64,000 nt of DNA from Streptosporangiaceae bacterium NEAU-GS5 (GTDB lineage: Bacteria > Actinomycetota > Actinomycetes > Streptosporangiales > Streptosporangiaceae), in contig JAGFNW010000001.1 in NCBI GenBank assembly GCA_017592665.1, positions 857,458-921,457 of the forward strand. Reading direction: 5' to 3'. A program made the position numbers and the translations under genes. This document shows, piece by piece, positions 52,427 through 63,494 of this stretch. Below the pieces are notes generated by a model that saw only the letters and a program-made list of their open reading frames with translations, ran no database searches and had not been told where the DNA came from. The stretch's first letter is position 1; each line of letters opens with the position of its first letter.

Positions 52427-53431
52427 CTAGGCGGACGGGAGCAGCCCGATGCGCGGGCGGACCTGAGCCATCGTCTCCTGCGCCACGGCGCGCGCCTTGG
52501 CGGCGCCGACGGCGAGCATGCGGTCGAGCTCGGTCTCGTCGGCGAGCAGCTTCTCCGTGCGCTCGCGGATGGGGGCGAAGGTGTCGACGACCACCTCGGC
52601 GACATCCTTCTTGAACGTGCCGTAGCCCTGCCCGGCGTAGCGGGCCTCGAGCTCGGGGATCGGCGTGCCGGTGAGGGCGGACTGGATGCGGAGCAGGTTG
52701 GTGATGCCGGGCTTGTTGGCGTCGTCGGCCACCACCTCCGAGCCCGTGTCGGTCACCGCGCGCATGACCTTCTTGCGCAGCGGCCCGGGCTGCTCGAGGA
52801 CGTCGAGGATGCCGGCATCGGAGCTCGACGACTTCGACATCTTCGCCGTCGGATCCTGCAGGTCGGTGATCTTCTCGACCTCCTTCAGGATGTAGGGGCT
52901 CGGGACCGTGAAGGTCTGGCCGAAGCGCGAGTTGAACCGCTGCGCGAGGTCGCGGGACAGCTCGAGGTGCTGCTTCTGGTCGGCTCCCACCGGCACCTGG
53001 TCGGCCTGGTAGATCAGGATGTCGGCGGCCTGCAGGATCGGATAGGTGAACAGGCCGACGCTGGCCGCGCTCTCACCGTATTTGGCGGCCTTGTCCTTGA
53101 ACTGCGTCATCCGCCCGGCCTCGCCCATGCCGGTCTGGCAGATGAGGATCCAGGCCAGCTCGGAGTGCTCGCGGATGTGGCTCTGCACGAAGACCGATGA
53201 CCTGTCGGGGTCGAGCCCGGCGGCGAACAGCTGCGCCGCGGCCACCCGCGTGCGCCGCGTTAGCTCGTCGGCCTTCGGGTTCACGGTCAGCGCATGGAGG
53301 TCCACGACCATGTAGAAGGCGTCGTGCGTCTCCTGGAGCGCGACCCACTGCCGCACGGCGCCGAGGTAGTTGCCGAGGTGGAACGAGTCGGCGGTCGGCT
53401 GGATTCCGGAGAGCACGCGTGGTCGGGACAT
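52427..53431 (-). CDS. trpS: Tryptophanyl-tRNA synthetase
   Basis: Class I synthetase charging tRNA-Trp. The 334-residue product shows the HIGH-type motif as FHLGNYLGA, the tryptophan pocket ([32 protein letters not shown]) and KMSKSSSS. Length is normal for the bacterial enzyme. ATG 53431 begins [13 protein letters not shown]. The usual essential copy cannot be distinguished from an antibiotic-resistant second copy by sequence alone. Confidence 0.95.
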   Translation of the reverse strand: MSRPRVLSGIQPTADSFHLGNYLGAVRQWVALQETHDAFYMVVDLHALTVNPKADELTRRTRVAAAQLFAAGLDPDRSSVFVQSHIREHSELAWILICQTGMGEAGRMTQFKDKAAKYGESAASVGLFTYPILQAADILIYQADQVPVGADQKQHLELSRDLAQRFNSRFGQTFTVPSPYILKEVEKITDLQDPTAKMSKSSSSDAGILDVLEQPGPLRKKVMRAVTDTGSEVVADDANKPGITNLLRIQSALTGTPIPELEARYAGQGYGTFKKDVAEVVVDTFAPIRERTEKLLADETELDRMLAVGAAKARAVAQETMAQVRPRIGLLPSA

Positions 53432-53482
53432 ACGGCAATTGTGGCAGCCGAGCGAGGCGGTTCGCGACAGCGACGGGCGTCC

Positions 53483-54787
53483 TCAGGCCTCCGCGTCGGG
53501 CGGCCGCTCACGGCCGCGGATGACCCGCACGCGGGACACCCGGCGGCCGTCCATCTCGGCCACCGTGAGCTTGGCGCCGGGCGCGTCGACCGTCTCCCCC
53601 GACTCGGGCAGCCGGCCGAGCGTCGCCATGACATAGCCGCCCAAGGTCTCATACGGCCCGTCGGGCAGCCGGAGGCCGGTCTCGGCGGCGAACTGGTCGA
53701 GATTGAGCAGCCCTTCGACCTCCATGTCGCCGGCGACCACGCGGACGGAGCGCTCCCCCGTGTCGTACTCGTCGCGGATGTCGCCGATCAGCTCCTCGAC
53801 CAGATCCTCAAGCGTGACGATGCCGTCGGTGCCGCCGTACTCGTCGACCACGATGGCGAGGTGGTGGCCCTCGTCGCGCATCTCGGCCAGGGTGGCGAGG
53901 ACCTGCTTCGACGCGGGCACCAGCTTGACCGGCCGGATCGGCACCAACTCGGTGATCGGCTCGGTCCGCCCCGTCAGCACCGGATCGAGCAGGTCCTTGA
54001 CGTGGACGAAGCCCAGGATGTCGTCGTAGGAGTCGCGGTAGATCGGGTAGCGCGAGTGCGGCTGCGACGCGGCCACGATGGCGGCCTCGGCCAGGGGCGT
54101 GTCGGCCGACATGAACTCGACCTCGGTGCGCGGCAGCAGCACCTCGCGCAGCTGCCGCTTGCCGGCCGCGAACACGTCGGCGATCACCGCGCGCTCGTCC
54201 TCGGACAGATCCTGGTGGCCGATCACCATGTCGCGCAGCTCTTCCGTGGTCATCTTGGCGCGGTCGGCCTTCGGGTTGCCGCCGAGGAGCCGTACGACGC
54301 CGTCGGTCGAGACCGACAGCAGCCAGATGACCGGACGCGACAGCGTCGCGATCCGGTCGAGGAACGGGGCGACCAGAAGGGACAGCGACTCGGCCCGCTG
54401 CCGCCCGATCCGCTTGGGCGCGAGCTCGCCGAGGACCAGCGTCACGTACGAGATGGCGCCGGTGACCAGGATGAACGCGAGCGGGCCGGCGAGCGACTCG
54501 TGCATCCCCCAGCCCCGCAGCACCTTGTCGAGCTGGCCGGCCAGGGTCTCGGCGCCGAGTGCCGCGGAGAGCACGGTCGCGACCGTCACTCCGACCTGGA
54601 TGGCCGACAGGAAGCGGTTGGGCTCGCGAGCGAGCTTGGCCACCCGCGCCCCTCGCCGCCCCTCGCTCCCGAGCCGTCGGATCTGGCTCTCCCGCAGCGA
54701 CACCATGGCCATCTCGGCGGCCGCGAAGAAGCCGCATATGACGATGAAGACGAGGACGAGGGCAATGGTGAGGGTGACGCTGCTCAC
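53483..54787 (-). CDS. CBS-domain membrane protein (CNNM/CorC-like, TlyC family)
   Basis: A 434-residue protein with an N-terminal DUF21 membrane domain (three to four helices; FFAAAEMAMVSLRESQIRRL, SYVTLVLGELAPKRIG), paired CBS domains (LLPRTEVEFMSADTPLAEA ... YDDILGFVHVKDLL; LAIVVDEYGGTDGIVTLEDLVEELIGDI) and a C-terminal transporter-associated domain (GLLNLDQFAAETGL). Relatives act in magnesium or cobalt efflux. Start GTG 54787 lacks a clear ribosome binding site. It is divergent from galE. Confidence 0.9.
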   Translation of the reverse strand: MSSVTLTIALVLVFIVICGFFAAAEMAMVSLRESQIRRLGSEGRRGARVAKLAREPNRFLSAIQVGVTVATVLSAALGAETLAGQLDKVLRGWGMHESLAGPLAFILVTGAISYVTLVLGELAPKRIGRQRAESLSLLVAPFLDRIATLSRPVIWLLSVSTDGVVRLLGGNPKADRAKMTTEELRDMVIGHQDLSEDERAVIADVFAAGKRQLREVLLPRTEVEFMSADTPLAEAAIVAASQPHSRYPIYRDSYDDILGFVHVKDLLDPVLTGRTEPITELVPIRPVKLVPASKQVLATLAEMRDEGHHLAIVVDEYGGTDGIVTLEDLVEELIGDIRDEYDTGERSVRVVAGDMEVEGLLNLDQFAAETGLRLPDGPYETLGGYVMATLGRLPESGETVDAPGAKLTVAEMDGRRVSRVRVIRGRERPPDAEA

Positions 54788-54905
54788 GTCATCAGTCCGT
54801 TCCGGAAATCGTGATCGTGGTGGCTATTTAACTCGCTCCTCATGCCTGGCGCGTAAGCTAGGCTGGGAACGAACATAATCTAACAAAAGTAAACAGGAGT
54901 AAACG

Positions 54906-55844
54906 ATGAAGCTGCTGGTAACTGGGGGAGCCGGCTACGTCGGCAGTGTCGTCGCGGCCCAGTTGGTCGAAGCGGGGCACCAGGTCACCGTCCTTGACGA
55001 CCTTTCCACAGGCCACGCGGACGCGGTGCCGGAGGGCGCCCGCTTCGTCGAGGGGTCGATCACCGACCCGGGTCCTATCGAGGGTTTCGACGCCGTGCTG
55101 CACTTCGCGGCCAAGTCGCTGGTCGGCGAGTCGGTCCAGGAGCCGGCCCGCTATTGGCGGGCCAACTTGGGCGGCACGCTGGCGCTGCTGGACGCCATGC
55201 GCGGCTCGGGGGTGGGCCGCATCGTGTTCTCCTCCACGGCCGCCGTCTACGGCGAGCCCGAAGAGACGCCCATCCCCGAGTCGGCGCCGCCGCGCCCCGC
55301 CAATCCCTATGGCGCCACCAAGCTTGCGGTCGACACCGCCCTGACGGCCTTCGCCGAGCTCTACGGCCTGGCCGCGGTCAGCCTGCGCTACTTCAACGTC
55401 GCCGGGGCGTACGGGAGGTTCAGGGAGCGGCACGCGCCCGAGACGCACCTCATCCCCAACGTGCTCAAGGTCGCGCTCGGCGAGCGGGAAGAGGTCAGCG
55501 TGTTCGGCGCCGACTATCCGACCAAGGACGGCACCTGCGTGCGCGACTACGTGCACGTCACGGACCTGGCCACGGCCCACCTGCTGGCACTGGACGCGGC
55601 CGAGCCCGGCACGCACAAGATCTACAACCTGGGCAACGGCACGGGCTTCTCGGTCAAGGAGGTCATCGACGTCTGCCGGGCAGTGACCGGCCATCCGATC
55701 CCGGCCGTCGTCGCTCCGCGGCGCGACGGCGACCCGGCCGTGCTCGTCGCCTCATCGGAGAAGATCCAGCGTGAGCTCGGCTGGAAGCCCGAGCACGCGG
55801 CGCTCGAGACCATCGTCAGCGACGCCTGGACAGCCCTGCGCTGA
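54906..55844 (+). CDS. galE: UDP-glucose 4-epimerase
   Basis: Interconverts UDP-glucose and UDP-galactose. The 312-residue extended SDR has GGAGYVGS (7-14), the catalytic serine in [14 protein letters not shown] (Tyr/Lys pair) and [28 protein letters not shown] precedes ATG 54906. A TAGGCT -10-like element lies near 54858. UDP-sugars from it could join those used by the polysaccharide operon at 13-20 kb, but there is no genetic link. Confidence 0.93.
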   Translation: MKLLVTGGAGYVGSVVAAQLVEAGHQVTVLDDLSTGHADAVPEGARFVEGSITDPGPIEGFDAVLHFAAKSLVGESVQEPARYWRANLGGTLALLDAMRGSGVGRIVFSSTAAVYGEPEETPIPESAPPRPANPYGATKLAVDTALTAFAELYGLAAVSLRYFNVAGAYGRFRERHAPETHLIPNVLKVALGEREEVSVFGADYPTKDGTCVRDYVHVTDLATAHLLALDAAEPGTHKIYNLGNGTGFSVKEVIDVCRAVTGHPIPAVVAPRRDGDPAVLVASSEKIQRELGWKPEHAALETIVSDAWTALR

Positions 55845-55854
55845 GAGCCGTCTC

Positions 55855-56682
55855 TTAATCGAGGTCGCGGGGGGAGGCGAGCCGGAAGCGGGCGATGTTG
55901 TTGGCCGGGTTGCGATCGCCGATCGACCGCGAGTAGACCGTGGCCCGCGCGCGTACCCCTGTGTGCGTGCGCGGTGGCACGCGGAAGGCGAGCCGCATCT
56001 CCCCCGTGCCGCCCGACCTGATGGGCCGCATCTCGCAGCCGACGAACCGGTCGCGCTGCCGGCACCGCCCACCGGACGCCGACACGAAGTGGGCCCGTCC
56101 CGGCTGGAAGAACACGATCGGATCCTTGACCACGTGCGGGCCGGCGTTGCGGACCTTGGCGGCGACCGTGAACCGCTCCCCCGGCCGGGCCCGCTGGGTC
56201 GACGGCCGGAGCCGCACGCCGAGGTCGGCGCCGTCATCGACGGCCGTGGTCGCGCGCGCCATGTTGTCGCCGTCGTGGCCGTCCACGACCTCGGAGGCGA
56301 GGCTGGCCTGGGCCTGCAGCGGGCCGCGGGCGCCCGGGCGAACGATCCCGGTGATCGTCACGGTGCCGACGCCGCCCGCGGCGACGTCGCGGGGCGAGCG
56401 GCAGACCACCTCGCCCATGCCGCGTCCCGGGGCGCACTCGGCCACGTCGACGCTGAGCACCTCGACGTCGTGCGGGAGCCGTATGGTCAGGACCGGCAGC
56501 ACCGCGTCACCCGGCCCGGCGTTGCGCACCTCGACCTGATAGGTCAGCATCTGTCCGGGCTGGGCCACCTGCGGCTTGGCGGACAACCGCACCGAGAGGT
56601 CGGCGCCGCCCCAGGTGTCCCCCGCGTATGCCGGCGAGGCGATCGCGACCAGAACACCGACCAGACCCGCGATGAGCTTCAA
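55855..56682 (-). CDS. Secreted protein with two DUF11-type repeats
   Basis: A 275-residue exported protein: signal peptide (LKLIAGLVGVLVAIASPAYA), then two Ig-like DUF11 domains, each beginning DLSVRLSAKPQVAQPGQMLTY or DLGVRLRPSTQRARPGERFT and containing NAGP. Two cysteine pairs (CAPG/VVCRS; RCRQRD/VGCEM) suggest disulfides. TTG 56682 follows AGGGGAG at seven bases; the open frame to 57138 is a shadow of the kinase gene. No anchor is visible, so it may be released or wall-bound. Confidence 0.72.
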   Translation of the reverse strand: MKLIAGLVGVLVAIASPAYAGDTWGGADLSVRLSAKPQVAQPGQMLTYQVEVRNAGPGDAVLPVLTIRLPHDVEVLSVDVAECAPGRGMGEVVCRSPRDVAAGGVGTVTITGIVRPGARGPLQAQASLASEVVDGHDGDNMARATTAVDDGADLGVRLRPSTQRARPGERFTVAAKVRNAGPHVVKDPIVFFQPGRAHFVSASGGRCRQRDRFVGCEMRPIRSGGTGEMRLAFRVPPRTHTGVRARATVYSRSIGDRNPANNIARFRLASPRDLD

Positions 56683-56759
56683 CGCATGACTCCCCTGTGA
56701 GCGTTGCCCCAATTCAAGTGGCTGGAAGCGCGTTGTCGCAGGCAGACACGCCGCATCGA

Positions 56760-58682
<1,923 letters not shown>

Positions 58683-58720
58683 TCACGTCCCCACGATTTT
58701 CGCAAAGTCCTGACCGCAGC

Positions 58721-58748
58721 ACTTTACGGCCCGGGAACCCGCTTTCAA
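58721..58748 (-). promoter_or_regulatory. Promoter of the receptor kinase gene
   Basis: On the minus strand TTGAAA (58748-58743) and TAAAGT (58726-58721) are 16 bases apart, a good match to the housekeeping promoter pattern, about 40 bases upstream of the kinase start codon. Confidence 0.5.
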
Positions 58749-58794
58749 CCGCCTGATACCACGCCGTGACTCAACGGACCGCCTACACCGGAAA

Positions 58795-58813
58795 AGGCCG
58801 CCACGGGCGGCCT
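58795..58813 (-). terminator. Rho-independent terminator of icd
   Basis: Read on the minus strand, AGGCCGCC-CGT-GGCGGCCT forms an eight-pair stem with a three-base loop, followed by TTTCC. It lies 44 bases after the isocitrate dehydrogenase stop codon. Confidence 0.8.
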
Positions 58814-58856
58814 CTTCGGGGGTTCTCCTACGGGGTTCGCTTCGGGGTCGCCTGCC

Positions 58857-60071
58857 TCAGGACATCTTCTTCTGCAGGTTCTCATCAAGCGCGGCGAGGA
58901 AGTCCTGGGTGGTGAGCCACTGGGCGTCGCCGCCGACCAGCAGGGCGAGGTCCTTGGTCATCTGGCCGCCCTCGACCGTCTCGACGCACACGGTCTCGAG
59001 CCGCTCGGCGAAGTCGATCACCTCGGGCTGGTTGTCCAGCTTGCCGCGGTGCTGCAGGCCACGGGTCCACGCGAAGATCGAGGCGATCGGGTTGGTGGAG
59101 GTCGGGCGGCCCTTCTGGTGCTCGCGGAAGTGCCGGGTGACCGTGCCGTGCGCGGCCTCGGCCTCGACGGTCTGGCCGTCGGGGGTCATCAGGACCGAGG
59201 TCATCAGGCCGAGCGAGCCGAAGCCCTGGGCGACCGTGTCGGACTGCACGTCGCCGTCGTAGTTCTTGGCGGCCCAGACGTAGCCGCCCTCCCACTTCAG
59301 GGCCTGCGCGACCATGTCGTCGATGAGGCGGTGCTCGTAGGTGATCCCGGCCGCCTCGAACTCGGCCTTGAACTCGCTCTCGTACACCTCGGCGAACAGG
59401 TCCTTGAACCGGCCGTCGTACGCCTTGAGGATCGTGTTCTTGGTCGACAGGTAGACCGGGTAGCCGCGGGACAGGCCATAGCGCATGGAGGCGCGGGCGA
59501 AGTCGCGGATCGAGTCGTCGAGGTTGTACATGGCGAGCGCCACGCCCGAGCTCGGGAAGTCGTAGACGTCGATCTCCATCGGCGCGGAGCCGTCGGCCGG
59601 GGTGTAGGTGAGCGTCAGCGTGCCGGCGCCGGGGATCTTGAGGTCGGTGGCGCGATACTGGTCGCCGAACGCGTGACGGCCGACCACGATCGGCTTGGTC
59701 CAGCCGGGGACCAGGCGCGGGACGTTGGAGCAGATGATCGGCTCGCGGAAGATGACGCCCCCGAGGATGTTGCGGATGGTCCCGTTCGGGGACTTCCACA
59801 TCTTCTTCAGCCCGAACTCCTCGACGCGGGCCTCGTCGGGAGTGATGGTCGCGCACTTGACGCCGACGCCGTACTGCTTGATGGCGTTCGCGGCGTCGAT
59901 CGTGACCTGGTCATCGGTGGCGTCCCGGTGCTCGATCCCCAGGTCGTAGTACTTCAGGTCGACGTCGAGGTAGGGCAGGATCAGCTGGTCCTTGATGAAC
60001 TGCCAGATGATCCGGGTCATCTCGTCGCCGTCAAGCTCGACGACCGGACCCGCCACCTTGATCTTGGGCAT
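58857..60071 (-). CDS. icd: NADP-dependent isocitrate dehydrogenase
   Basis: TCA-cycle enzyme making 2-oxoglutarate and NADPH. The 404-residue product belongs to the dimeric class also found in eukaryotes: [12 protein letters not shown] near the start, [20 protein letters not shown] (isocitrate site), [37 protein letters not shown] and [20 protein letters not shown] 60071 has GAAGGGGA upstream. It lies close to citrate synthase, grouping two TCA steps. Confidence 0.95.
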   Translation of the reverse strand: MPKIKVAGPVVELDGDEMTRIIWQFIKDQLILPYLDVDLKYYDLGIEHRDATDDQVTIDAANAIKQYGVGVKCATITPDEARVEEFGLKKMWKSPNGTIRNILGGVIFREPIICSNVPRLVPGWTKPIVVGRHAFGDQYRATDLKIPGAGTLTLTYTPADGSAPMEIDVYDFPSSGVALAMYNLDDSIRDFARASMRYGLSRGYPVYLSTKNTILKAYDGRFKDLFAEVYESEFKAEFEAAGITYEHRLIDDMVAQALKWEGGYVWAAKNYDGDVQSDTVAQGFGSLGLMTSVLMTPDGQTVEAEAAHGTVTRHFREHQKGRPTSTNPIASIFAWTRGLQHRGKLDNQPEVIDFAERLETVCVETVEGGQMTKDLALLVGGDAQWLTTQDFLAALDENLQKKMS

Positions 60072-60154
60072 TTTTCCCCTTCTTTTGCTGGTCAGACAGT
60101 CCTTTTTGAGGGCTCATCGACCGTTTAGGTTATCGGACCTTTACCACCGGCCTG

Positions 60155-60388
60155 CTACGCCCCTTGGTGCAGCTGCAGCAGCAGGCTGAGCGAGCCGAGG
60201 GTGACAAGGGCTCCGAGCGTCGCGAGGCCGAGCGCGTCGGCGCGCCGGCTGCGCGAGGCGAGCGGCCCGGCCGCCATGCTGAGCCGCAGCCATGCGCCGA
60301 CCAGCAGTGAGACCCCGATGACCACGCCGCCGACCCACGTGTCGACGCCGATCGCGAGCACGCAAAAGCCCGCGACCACACCTGCCAT
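60155..60388 (-). CDS. Small membrane protein, DUF3017-like
   Basis: A 77-residue protein (as called) with three hydrophobic stretches and the motif ASRSRRADALGLATLGA, which fits DUF3017 proteins that commonly sit beside folD and TCA genes in actinobacteria. The frame continues upstream with KAGSWWPYLLVMAG, typical of the family's first helix, but contains no ATG, GTG or TTG there; ATG 60388 falls inside that helix. Either the protein starts at a non-standard codon (an ATA lies about 8 bases after AAGGG) or the short form is real. Function unknown. Confidence 0.55.
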   Translation of the reverse strand: MAGVVAGFCVLAIGVDTWVGGVVIGVSLLVGAWLRLSMAAGPLASRSRRADALGLATLGALVTLGSLSLLLQLHQGA

Positions 60389-60446
60389 GACCAGCAGGTA
60401 TGGCCACCAGGACCCGGCTTTCGCGCGTGGTGCTATGTCCTCACCC

Positions 60447-61568
60447 TTACCGTTCGTCGATGGGAATCCACTTCTGGTCGCGTTCGCCGATGTATTCGCT
60501 GTCCGGGCGGATCAGCCGGTTGTCGGCGTGCTGCTCGATCACGTGGGCCGTCCAGCCCGCCATCCGGCTGACCGAGAACACGGGCGTGAACAGATCCGTC
60601 GGAATGCCCAGGTAGTGGTAGACCGTCGCCGCGAAGAAGTCGACGTTGGGATAGAGGCCCTTCTCGGCGAAGACGACCTCCTCCATCTCCTTCGACATCC
60701 GATAGTAGGTGTCGTCGCCGGATGCCTCGCCCAGTTCGCGCGACATCTTCCGCAGGTGTGTCGCGCGCGGGTCCTCGGTCTTGTACACCCGGTGACCGAA
60801 GCCCATGATCTTCTCGCCGGCCGCGAGCTTGTCCCGTACGGTCTGGGCCACCCCGCTCGGGTCGATGCTCTCCAGCGTGAGCATGACCTGCTCGTTGGCG
60901 CCGCCGTGCAAGGGGCCCTTGAGCGTGCCGATGGCCGCGACGATGGCCGAGTGCATGTCCGACAGCGTCGCGGCGCAGACCCTGGCGGCGAACGTCGAGG
61001 CGTTCATCGTGTGGTCGGCGTGCAGCACCAGGGCCTCGTCGAAGATCTCCACAGCGCGATCCGACGGCGTGCGGCCGGTGATCTGGAGCAGGAAGTTGGC
61101 CGCGATGCTCAGGTCTGGATCCGGATCGGGAATCTCCGTGCCGGTGCGGGCCGCCTGATAGCGGGCCACGAGGGTGGGCTGCTGCGCGGTCAGCCTGGCC
61201 GCCTTGCGGCGGTTGGCCTCCGGCTCGTTGGAGTCCTTGTCGGGGTCGTCGGCCGCGGCCAGGGACACCAGAGTGCGCAGCGCCTCCATCGGTTTCATGG
61301 TGGTGGCGATCTCGGCGAGGTTGTCCTGGACGAGGCGGCCGAGGTCACGCCCGCGGACCAACTCGGCGCCGTAGTCGGTGAGCTGCTCGCGATCGGGCAG
61401 CGTGCCGTGCTGGAGCAGATGGGCGGTCTCTTCGAAGCTGGTGCGGCCGGCCAGATCGTGGATGTCGTAACCACGATAGAAGAGCCGACCCGCTTGGCCG
61501 TCGATGTCGCTGAGCGCTGTTGACGCGGCGACGACGTCGGCGAGGCCTTTGGTGGGCTTGTCCGCCAT
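60447..61568 (-). CDS. Citrate synthase
   Basis: Condenses acetyl-CoA and oxaloacetate. The 373-residue type II-like enzyme has the active-site histidines in HADHTMNAS and GPLHGGANE, GFGHRVYKTEDPRA, the catalytic aspartate in YPNVDFF and the C-terminal RPDSEYIG. A 2-methylcitrate synthase activity is possible for this size class. ATG 61568 has GGAGGAAAC upstream. It is divergent from the FHA regulator gene. Confidence 0.92.
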   Translation of the reverse strand: MADKPTKGLADVVAASTALSDIDGQAGRLFYRGYDIHDLAGRTSFEETAHLLQHGTLPDREQLTDYGAELVRGRDLGRLVQDNLAEIATTMKPMEALRTLVSLAAADDPDKDSNEPEANRRKAARLTAQQPTLVARYQAARTGTEIPDPDPDLSIAANFLLQITGRTPSDRAVEIFDEALVLHADHTMNASTFAARVCAATLSDMHSAIVAAIGTLKGPLHGGANEQVMLTLESIDPSGVAQTVRDKLAAGEKIMGFGHRVYKTEDPRATHLRKMSRELGEASGDDTYYRMSKEMEEVVFAEKGLYPNVDFFAATVYHYLGIPTDLFTPVFSVSRMAGWTAHVIEQHADNRLIRPDSEYIGERDQKWIPIDER

Positions 61569-61749
61569 GTGTGTTTCCTCCGCTTATCCTGGCCCGAAGT
61601 CTACCCGTGAGCAGGTAAAGCGCCCTGGAGAGGTCCAGACCAATTTCCGCGCGGATTCTCCTTATGGCAAAGGCGATTCCACATCCCCACGTTTGGGTAA
61701 GCCGGAGCTGTAGCGAAAGTAACGGCGGGCTACCTGGGGAGGAACTGCC

Positions 61750-62421
61750 GTGGAGGGGCCGTTCATTCGGATCGAGGACACCGGCGAGGTCGTCCCGCTC
61801 CGCCCCGACATCACGACGATCGGGCGAGGCCGAGGCGTCGACGTCAGGCTGACGGATCCGAGCGTGTCACGACTGCACGCCGAGTTCGTCCGCCGCGGAC
61901 CTTACCTGTATGTCGTCGACCTGGGCTTGTCCAGGAACGGCACGCGGGTGAATGGCAGGCCGATCGCCCGGAGGGTGCTTGACGACGGCGACGTCGTCTC
62001 CTTCGGCGCGGCCCGCTGCCGGGTCGGCGGGATCCCGCGCGAAGACTTCGCCCCCGAAGTCGAGCTGCGCCGGGCCGCCGCCCCCGAGCTGACCAGGCGC
62101 GAGGTCGATGTGCTGACCTCACTGTGCCGCCCGGCTCTGTCGGACGAGGCGTTCGTGGCCCCGGCCACGGCGAGGGAGATCGCCGACGACCTGGTCGTGA
62201 CCGAAGCCGCGGTCAAGCAGCACCTGCTCCGGCTCTACCAGAAGTTCCGGATCCCGGAGGGCACCAACCGAAGGACGCGGCTGGCCAACGAGGTCGTGGC
62301 GCTCGGTCTGGTGCGGCCGACCCCCGTGGTCCCGCCGCAGCGGGCCTCGGAGACGGCCGGGCCGACGGCCGCGACGACGCCACAGCCGTCCGCGCCGGCC
62401 CAGAGCCGCCGGGCGAGCTGA
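61750..62421 (+). CDS. FHA-domain protein with LuxR/response-regulator-type HTH
   Basis: A 223-residue protein: FHA domain (about 1-95; TIGRGRGVDVRL, the phosphothreonine-binding SVSRLHAEF and GLSRNGTRVNG), then a helix-turn-helix segment (LTRREVDVLTSLC ... TAREIADDLVVTEAAVKQHLLRLYQKF) and a Pro/Ala-rich tail. It probably binds phosphothreonine on a kinase substrate and DNA, linking Ser/Thr kinase signalling to transcription. GTG 61750 follows GGGGAGGAA. The receptor kinase 3 kb away is one possible input (inference). Confidence 0.82.
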   Translation: MEGPFIRIEDTGEVVPLRPDITTIGRGRGVDVRLTDPSVSRLHAEFVRRGPYLYVVDLGLSRNGTRVNGRPIARRVLDDGDVVSFGAARCRVGGIPREDFAPEVELRRAAAPELTRREVDVLTSLCRPALSDEAFVAPATAREIADDLVVTEAAVKQHLLRLYQKFRIPEGTNRRTRLANEVVALGLVRPTPVVPPQRASETAGPTAATTPQPSAPAQSRRAS

Positions 62422-62430
62422 GCATCCGGG

Positions 62431-63279
62431 TCAGGAGGCGCGCTCGGCGCGCTCGGCCGCCTCCACCACGTTGGTGAGGAGCAGGGCGCGGGTCATCGGG
62501 CCGACCCCGCCAGGGTTCGGCGCGACGAAACCGGCGACCTCGCGCACGTCGAGGGCGACGTCACCGGCGACCTTGCTGTCGACCCGGGAAACGCCGACGT
62601 CGAGCACGGCCGCGCCCGGCTTCACCATGTCCCGGGTGATGAGCCCGGGCACGCCGGCGGCCGCGACGACGATGTCGGCGTTGCGGGTGTGCGCGGCCAG
62701 GTCGACGGTGCCCGTGTGGCAGAGCGTGACCGTGGCGTTCTCCGTGCGCCTGGTGAGCAGCAGGCCGAGCGGCCGGCCGACCGTGATCCCACGGCCGACC
62801 ACCGTGACCTCGGCGCCCTTCACCGGCACGCCGTATTCCTGCAGGAGCATCACGATGCCCCGTGGCGTGCAGGGAAGGGGGGCGTCGACCATGTGCACGA
62901 GGCGGCCGAGATTGACCGGATGCAGGCCGTCGGCGTCCTTCACCGGGTCGACCCGCTCCAGCAGGGCCATCGTGTCGAGGTGGCGCGGCAGCGGCAGCTG
63001 CACGATGTAGCCATGGCAGGCGGGATCGGCGTTCAGCTCGTCGATCACGGCCTCCACCTCGGCCTGCGTCGCGGTCGCGGGCAGCTCGCGCGAGATCGAG
63101 GCGATGCCGACCTCGGCGCAGTCGCGGTGCTTGCTGGTGACATAGATGCGGCTGGCCTCGTCGTCGCCGACCAGGATCGTGCCGAGCCCGGGCGGGCTGG
63201 CGAGGCGGGCGACCCGTTCGGTCAGGTCTTGCTTGATCTTCGCCGCAGTGGCCTTGCCATCGAGAATCTGGGCAGTCAC
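62431..63279 (-). CDS. folD: Bifunctional methylenetetrahydrofolate dehydrogenase/cyclohydrolase
   Basis: Interconverts methylene-, methenyl- and 10-formyl-tetrahydrofolate for one-carbon supply. The 282-residue product has the catalytic Lys in [11 protein letters not shown] (usually YVxxKxK), [42 protein letters not shown] (NADP site) and [18 protein letters not shown] 63279 has GGAGG at good spacing. It converges on the FHA gene with nine bases between stops. The 283-base gap to the transposase holds a TAGACT -10-like hexamer (minus strand, near 63440) and a hairpin. Confidence 0.95.
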   Translation of the reverse strand: MTAQILDGKATAAKIKQDLTERVARLASPPGLGTILVGDDEASRIYVTSKHRDCAEVGIASISRELPATATQAEVEAVIDELNADPACHGYIVQLPLPRHLDTMALLERVDPVKDADGLHPVNLGRLVHMVDAPLPCTPRGIVMLLQEYGVPVKGAEVTVVGRGITVGRPLGLLLTRRTENATVTLCHTGTVDLAAHTRNADIVVAAAGVPGLITRDMVKPGAAVLDVGVSRVDSKVAGDVALDVREVAGFVAPNPGGVGPMTRALLLTNVVEAAERAERAS

Positions 63280-63454
63280 GGATACCTCCGGGAAGAGAGA
63301 GCGGCCGGACGCGCCACAACGGCTCGACCGCGCCCCGGCGTCGAGCGAAAGGTGCCGGTGGCGCGGGAGGCGGATCGCGGAAATCGCGTAGAGGCGAAAG
63401 CGGTGTGCGGATCCTCCAGGGCCGACGATTACGTCTCAGAGTCTAATGCGCGGT

Positions 63455-63478
63455 GGGCCGGCCGATGACGACCGGCCC
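63455..63478. repeat. Inverted repeat upstream of folD
   Basis: GGGCCGG (63455-63461) and CCGGCCC (63472-63478) form a seven-pair hairpin with a ten-base loop between the folD promoter region and the insertion element. It could end transcription coming from the element or be an operator. No purine-riboswitch-like conserved core was found in the folD leader. Confidence 0.45.
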
Positions 63479-63494
63479 AGCGCGAACAGACTAG

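Noticed and set aside
63280..63460. ZTP or other riboswitch in the folD leader
   Set aside because: I looked for the conserved pfl/ZTP core on the minus strand and did not find it; only a hairpin and a possible -10 element are visible.
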